NCBI GenBank assembly: GCA_002708925.1
Contig: PAPN01000053.1
Coordinates: 1-64,000, forward strand
Source: Paracoccaceae bacterium
GTDB lineage: Bacteria; Pseudomonadota; Alphaproteobacteria; Rhodobacterales; Rhodobacteraceae
Direction of reading: 5' to 3'
DNA length: 64,000 bases
How positions within the stretch are numbered: the first letter of the stretch is position 1; every line of letters begins with the position of its first letter. A program made the position numbers and the translations under genes. Positions 61,069 through 64,000 of this stretch are shown here, piece by piece. The notes below the pieces were generated by a model, which was not told where the DNA came from, did not search any database, and was given only the letters and a program-made list of their open reading frames with translations.

Positions 61069-62597
61069 GCCGGGTTCTGCCCGGAGTGTTGGCCGCGATT
61101 TCTGTCGCGGCCTTCGTGCTGTGCGCAGTCGGAGCGGTGCTGTGGTTCGCAGGGGGCGGTGGAATGCCCGGCCCTGGCGATTGGGCCGCGCTGCGGTTCA
61201 CCGTGATGCAGGCGGCTTTGTCCGCGTTGTGCAGCGTCGGGCTGGCCATTCCGGTGGCGCGCGCTCTGGCGCGGCGGGCATTTCCGGGGCGCTCTGTGTT
61301 GATAACGCTGCTGGGGGCGCCGTTCATTCTGCCGGTGATTGTGGCCGTTCTGGGGCTGCTGGCGGTGTTCGGCCGCAATGGAGTGCTGTCCAATCTGCTT
61401 GGGGTGGTGGGGCTGCCGCCGCTGTCCATCTATGGGCTGCATGGGGTGTTGCTGGCCCATGTCTTTTTCAACCTGCCTTTGGCGACGCGTCTGATCCTGC
61501 AAGGCTGGCAGGACATCCCGGCCGAGCGTTTCCGCCTGGCGGCGACCCTGGGCATGGGGCCGGGGCAGGTGCTGCGCTTTCTGGAATGGCCGATGTTGCG
61601 CCGGGTTCTGCCCAGTGCCCTGCTGACGGTTTTCGGCCTGTGTCTTAGCAGTTTTGCCGTGGTGCTGATGCTGGGCGGAGGCCCCAAAGCCACCACGCTG
61701 GAGCTGGCGATCTATCAGGCCTTTCGTTTTGATTTCGACCTGGGCCGGGCCGCGACGCTGGCCGCTATTCAGGCGGCTTTGGTGGGCTCGGTCGTGTGGG
61801 TCGGCCTGCGCATCAGCCGGCACGAGGCGGATACTGTCGGGCTGGATCGGGTCATCGGGCTAAGCTCTGGCGATGGGGTGTGGCTGCGGGTGCAGGATGG
61901 GCTGGTGTTGCTGCTGGCCTCGGGGTTTTTGCTGGTGCCGTTGGGGGTGATCGTGGTGAAGGGCGTGCCCGGACTGGCGGTCATGCCGGTTTCGGTCTGG
62001 GGGGCATTGGGCAATTCGCTGATGGTCACGGTGGCCTCGACCAGTCTGGGTGTGGGGCTGGCGCTGACCATCGCAACGGCGGCGGTGCGGGTTGGCTGGG
62101 CGGATGTGCTGGGAATGATGGGCTTTGCGGCATCGCCTTTGGTTCTGGGCACCGGGCTGTTTTTGATCATCACCCCGTGGGCCAGCCCCTCGGCGCTGGC
62201 TTTTGTGGTGACGGCACTGGTGAATGCGGTGATGGTGCTGCCTTTTGCGCTGCGCGTCCTGAGCCCGGCCTTGCAGAGCATCGAGCACGATTTCGGCAAT
62301 CTGGCTGACAGTCTGGATATGCGTGGCTGGGCGCGGTTCCGGTTTCTGATCCTGCCGCGCGTGCGCCGGTCCATCGGGTTTGCGGCGGGGCTGGCGGCGG
62401 CGATGTCGATGGGGGATCTGGGGGTGATTGCCCTGTTTGCGGATCCGACGCAGGCGACTTTGCCCTTGCAGATGTACCGGCTGATGGGCGCCTATCAGAT
62501 GGAGGCAGCGGCTGGCGCGGCGCTTTTGTTGCTGGCGGCCAGCCTGTCGCTGTTCTGGATCATGGATCAGGGAGGACGCGGAAATGCTGAAGCTTGA
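61044..62597 (+). CDS. thiP: Thiamine ABC transporter permease ThiP
   Basis: A 517-residue permease made of two BPD_transp_1 halves, each with EAA-like cytoplasmic loops (ERFRLAATLGMGPGQVLRFL in the first; NLADSLDMRGWARFRFLILP in the second), about twelve helices. The start at 61044 lies 25 bases inside thiB and uses TTGAGGA upstream. It forms the complete thiamine channel. It overlaps thiQ by 14 bases. Confidence 0.92.
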   Translation: MAARPVEISRVLPGVLAAISVAAFVLCAVGAVLWFAGGGGMPGPGDWAALRFTVMQAALSALCSVGLAIPVARALARRAFPGRSVLITLLGAPFILPVIVAVLGLLAVFGRNGVLSNLLGVVGLPPLSIYGLHGVLLAHVFFNLPLATRLILQGWQDIPAERFRLAATLGMGPGQVLRFLEWPMLRRVLPSALLTVFGLCLSSFAVVLMLGGGPKATTLELAIYQAFRFDFDLGRAATLAAIQAALVGSVVWVGLRISRHEADTVGLDRVIGLSSGDGVWLRVQDGLVLLLASGFLLVPLGVIVVKGVPGLAVMPVSVWGALGNSLMVTVASTSLGVGLALTIATAAVRVGWADVLGMMGFAASPLVLGTGLFLIITPWASPSALAFVVTALVNAVMVLPFALRVLSPALQSIEHDFGNLADSLDMRGWARFRFLILPRVRRSIGFAAGLAAAMSMGDLGVIALFADPTQATLPLQMYRLMGAYQMEAAAGAALLLLAASLSLFWIMDQGGRGNAEA

Positions 62598-63276
62598 AGG
62601 GATCGTCGTTGAGCATGACGGGTTCCAGCTGTGGGCAGACATGGAGGTGCCCGACGGGGCCCGCGTGGCTGTGATCGGGCCGTCAGGCGCTGGGAAATCC
62701 ACGCTGCTGAACGTGATCGCCGGGTTTCAGGCGGCCTCTGCGGGGCGTATTTTTCTGGCTGGGCAGGAGGTGACGAAAGTGCCTCCGGGGCGGCGGCCTC
62801 TGTCGGTGTTGTTTCAGGATAACAACCTGTTCCCGCATCTGACGGCGGCGCAGAATGTGGGGCTGGGGCTGCGGCCTGACCTGCGCCTGACCGCGGCGCA
62901 GAAGACGCAAGTGCATCAGGCGCTGCAGCGCGTTGGCCTGCAAGGGCTTGAGGCGCGCAAACCGGCGCAATTGTCCGGAGGACAGCAAAGCCGCGTCGCG
63001 TTGGCGCGGGTGCTGGTGCAGGATCGGCCTCTGGTGCTGCTGGACGAGCCGTTTTCCGCCCTGGGCCCCGCGATGAAGGCCGAAATGCTGGATCTGCTAC
63101 AACAGCTTTTGGGGGAAACCGGCGCGACTTTGTTGTTGGTGACCCATGACCCCGAGGATGCCAAGCGTATCGCGCCTCAGACAATTCTGGTGGCCGATGG
63201 TGCGGCGCAGGGGCCGCTGGACACACAGCAGACCTTTGCTGATCCACCAAAAGCGCTGCGGGATTACCTGGGTTAG
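62584..63276 (+). CDS. thiQ: Thiamine ABC transporter ATP-binding protein ThiQ
   Basis: A 230-residue ATPase: Walker [14 protein letters not shown]-loop in [12 protein letters not shown], signature [15 protein letters not shown], Walker [13 protein letters not shown] with a G in place of the usual D after the Ala-Leu, and the switch [11 protein letters not shown]. It supplies energy for thiamine uptake. It lacks a TOBE domain, as usual for ThiQ. It overlaps the end of the Trm112-like gene by four bases. Confidence 0.93.
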   Translation: MLKLEGIVVEHDGFQLWADMEVPDGARVAVIGPSGAGKSTLLNVIAGFQAASAGRIFLAGQEVTKVPPGRRPLSVLFQDNNLFPHLTAAQNVGLGLRPDLRLTAAQKTQVHQALQRVGLQGLEARKPAQLSGGQQSRVALARVLVQDRPLVLLDEPFSALGPAMKAEMLDLLQQLLGETGATLLLVTHDPEDAKRIAPQTILVADGAAQGPLDTQQTFADPPKALRDYLG

Positions 63277-63455
63277 TCCAACGTCCGGGCTTCATCCACC
63301 AGCATCACCGGGATGCCATTGCGGATGGGAAAGGCCAGTTTGGCGGATTTGCTGATCAGTTCCTGGGCGTCGGCGTCATAGTCCAGCGGGCCCTGTGTCA
63401 GCGGGCAGATCAGCGCCTCAAGCATACGGCGGTCAAAGGCAGGTGTGTCGGTCAT
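63273..63455 (-). CDS. Trm112-family small protein
   Basis: A 60-residue protein with the family pattern [24 protein letters not shown] followed by [17 protein letters not shown]. Eukaryotic Trm112 activates methyltransferases; bacterial short members (YcaR-like) are poorly known. Only one of the zinc-type cysteines remains, as in other alphaproteobacterial members. The ATG at 63455 overlaps the stop of the LON-domain gene (ATGA), so they are translationally coupled. Confidence 0.88.
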   Translation of the reverse strand: MTDTPAFDRRMLEALICPLTQGPLDYDADAQELISKSAKLAFPIRNGIPVMLVDEARTLD

Positions 63456-64000
63456 TGTATCGGTTCCTCGGCGTCGCCGCCGCGTAGCGCATATTCGATC
63501 AGGGTGACAAGCGTTTCGCGGCGGGTGCACAGGCAGGGGGCCTCAAGCAGGGCCTGTTTGTCCTCGGGATCCAGATCCAGCAGCATAGACAAAGAGTTGA
63601 TCAGGAATTCGTCATCCGCGCCTTCCAGCGTTTCCCAATCGGTTTCCAGCCCGCGCTGGGTGAAATAGTTGCACAAGGCATTCAGGAACTCGGGCCGGTC
63701 AAAGCGTTCGTCCTGTTCCTCGGGGCCCAGATCGCGGCTGAACCCCTGCCAGGATACCTGACACCGGCGATAGGGGGTGAATCCCTCGATCTCGTTCAGA
63801 ATCCGGAACCGGGAAATGCCGCTGAGCGTGATCATATAGCGCCCATCCTCGGTTTCGGAAAACTGCGAGACCCGCCCCGCGCAGCCGATCTGGTGCAGCC
63901 GCTCTTTGGCGCCGCAGGGCTGAACCATCCCGATCAGCCGCCCCGGCGTTTTCAGCGCGTCATCCAGCATTGCCAGATAGCGGGGCTCGAAGATATGCAG
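63452..64000 (-). CDS. LON peptidase substrate-binding domain protein, C-terminal part (partial)
   Basis: The 5' end lies beyond the window. The visible 182 residues begin [17 protein letters not shown], a Lon N-terminal (PUA-like) domain strand, then [20 protein letters not shown] and a helical C-terminal part. There is no ATPase or protease domain, so it is the short stand-alone LON-domain protein. Function unknown; it is coupled to the Trm112-like gene. Confidence 0.85.
   Translation of the reverse strand: MHIFEPRYLAMLDDALKTPGRLIGMVQPCGAKERLHQIGCAGRVSQFSETEDGRYMITLSGISRFRILNEIEGFTPYRRCQVSWQGFSRDLGPEEQDERFDRPEFLNALCNYFTQRGLETDWETLEGADDEFLINSLSMLLDLDPEDKQALLEAPCLCTRRETLVTLIEYALRGGDAEEPIQ

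Noticed and set aside
1-64000. CRISPR arrays, insertion sequences, prophage or integrative elements
   Set aside because: No regular short repeats with spacers, no transposase or integrase frame and no duplicated ends were seen.

Overview
The window reads as chromosomal DNA of an alphaproteobacterium of the Rhodobacteraceae / Roseobacter type. This rests on the high GC content of the genes, close packing with ATGA/TAATG overlaps, and family-typical gene sets: PetP/PetR regulators, a GT14-DUF5928 glycosyltransferase, an NDUFA9-like protein, a paaABCDE cluster, a TPP-riboswitch thiBPQ operon and several polyamine-type ABC transporters. I cannot name the species. I found no insertion sequence, prophage, CRISPR array or replication origin. 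Apart from surface-glycan and transporter islands this is core genome.

Layout. 1-5.6 kb: the 3' end of galU, then four genes for a surface polysaccharide: a GT4-type and a GT2-type glycosyltransferase, a GT14-DUF5928 protein and a two-part sulfotransferase-like protein. 5.6-9.6 kb (minus strand): tRNA-Leu(CAG), RNase D, lptC-lptA-lptB, hpf, ptsN. This is the lipopolysaccharide-export / nitrogen-PTS neighbourhood without rpoN. 9.7-17.9 kb: an NDUFA9-like dehydrogenase fold, uppP, gltD and gltB. 17.9-22.2 kb: mtgA, a glutathione-S-transferase-like protein, queG, a small membrane protein paired with an HTH regulator, msrB-msrA. 22.2-26.9 kb: an outer-membrane beta-barrel, malonyl-CoA synthetase, a DMT exporter and a PuuB-like oxidase.

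26.9-39.3 kb is a polyamine region with two complete ABC importers. The first (minus strand; binding protein, ATPase, two permeases, then the PuuB-like oxidase) faces a GntR regulator, a class III aminotransferase and a membrane-anchored six-bladed-propeller protein. Both promoters carry TTTGATCA in equivalent places, so they look like one regulon. The second importer (plus strand) follows the longest gene-free stretch, which is AT-rich and holds repeated sequence motifs.

39.4-48.4 kb: cobO, ilvE, petP-petR, a histone-deacetylase-family hydrolase, an APH-type kinase, xseB-ispA-dxs and another GT2 protein. 48.5-49.9 kb: two tiny secreted or membrane proteins that resemble each other, and a YeeZ-like protein. 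50-53.6 kb: paaABCDE (phenylacetyl-CoA epoxidase) behind a long palindrome. 53.7-64 kb: a DUF1810 protein, amn, an HU protein, a DMT and an AEC transporter, an HD-domain protein, aroC, the riboswitch-controlled thiBPQ operon, a Trm112-like protein and the C-terminal part of a Lon-substrate-binding-domain protein that runs off the window.

No clearly unprecedented system is proven here. The best leads are the shared GntR operator, the self-contained membrane-protein/HTH module with its inverted repeat, the paa palindrome, the two-part sulfotransferase-like protein in the glycan cluster and the pair of tiny secreted proteins.
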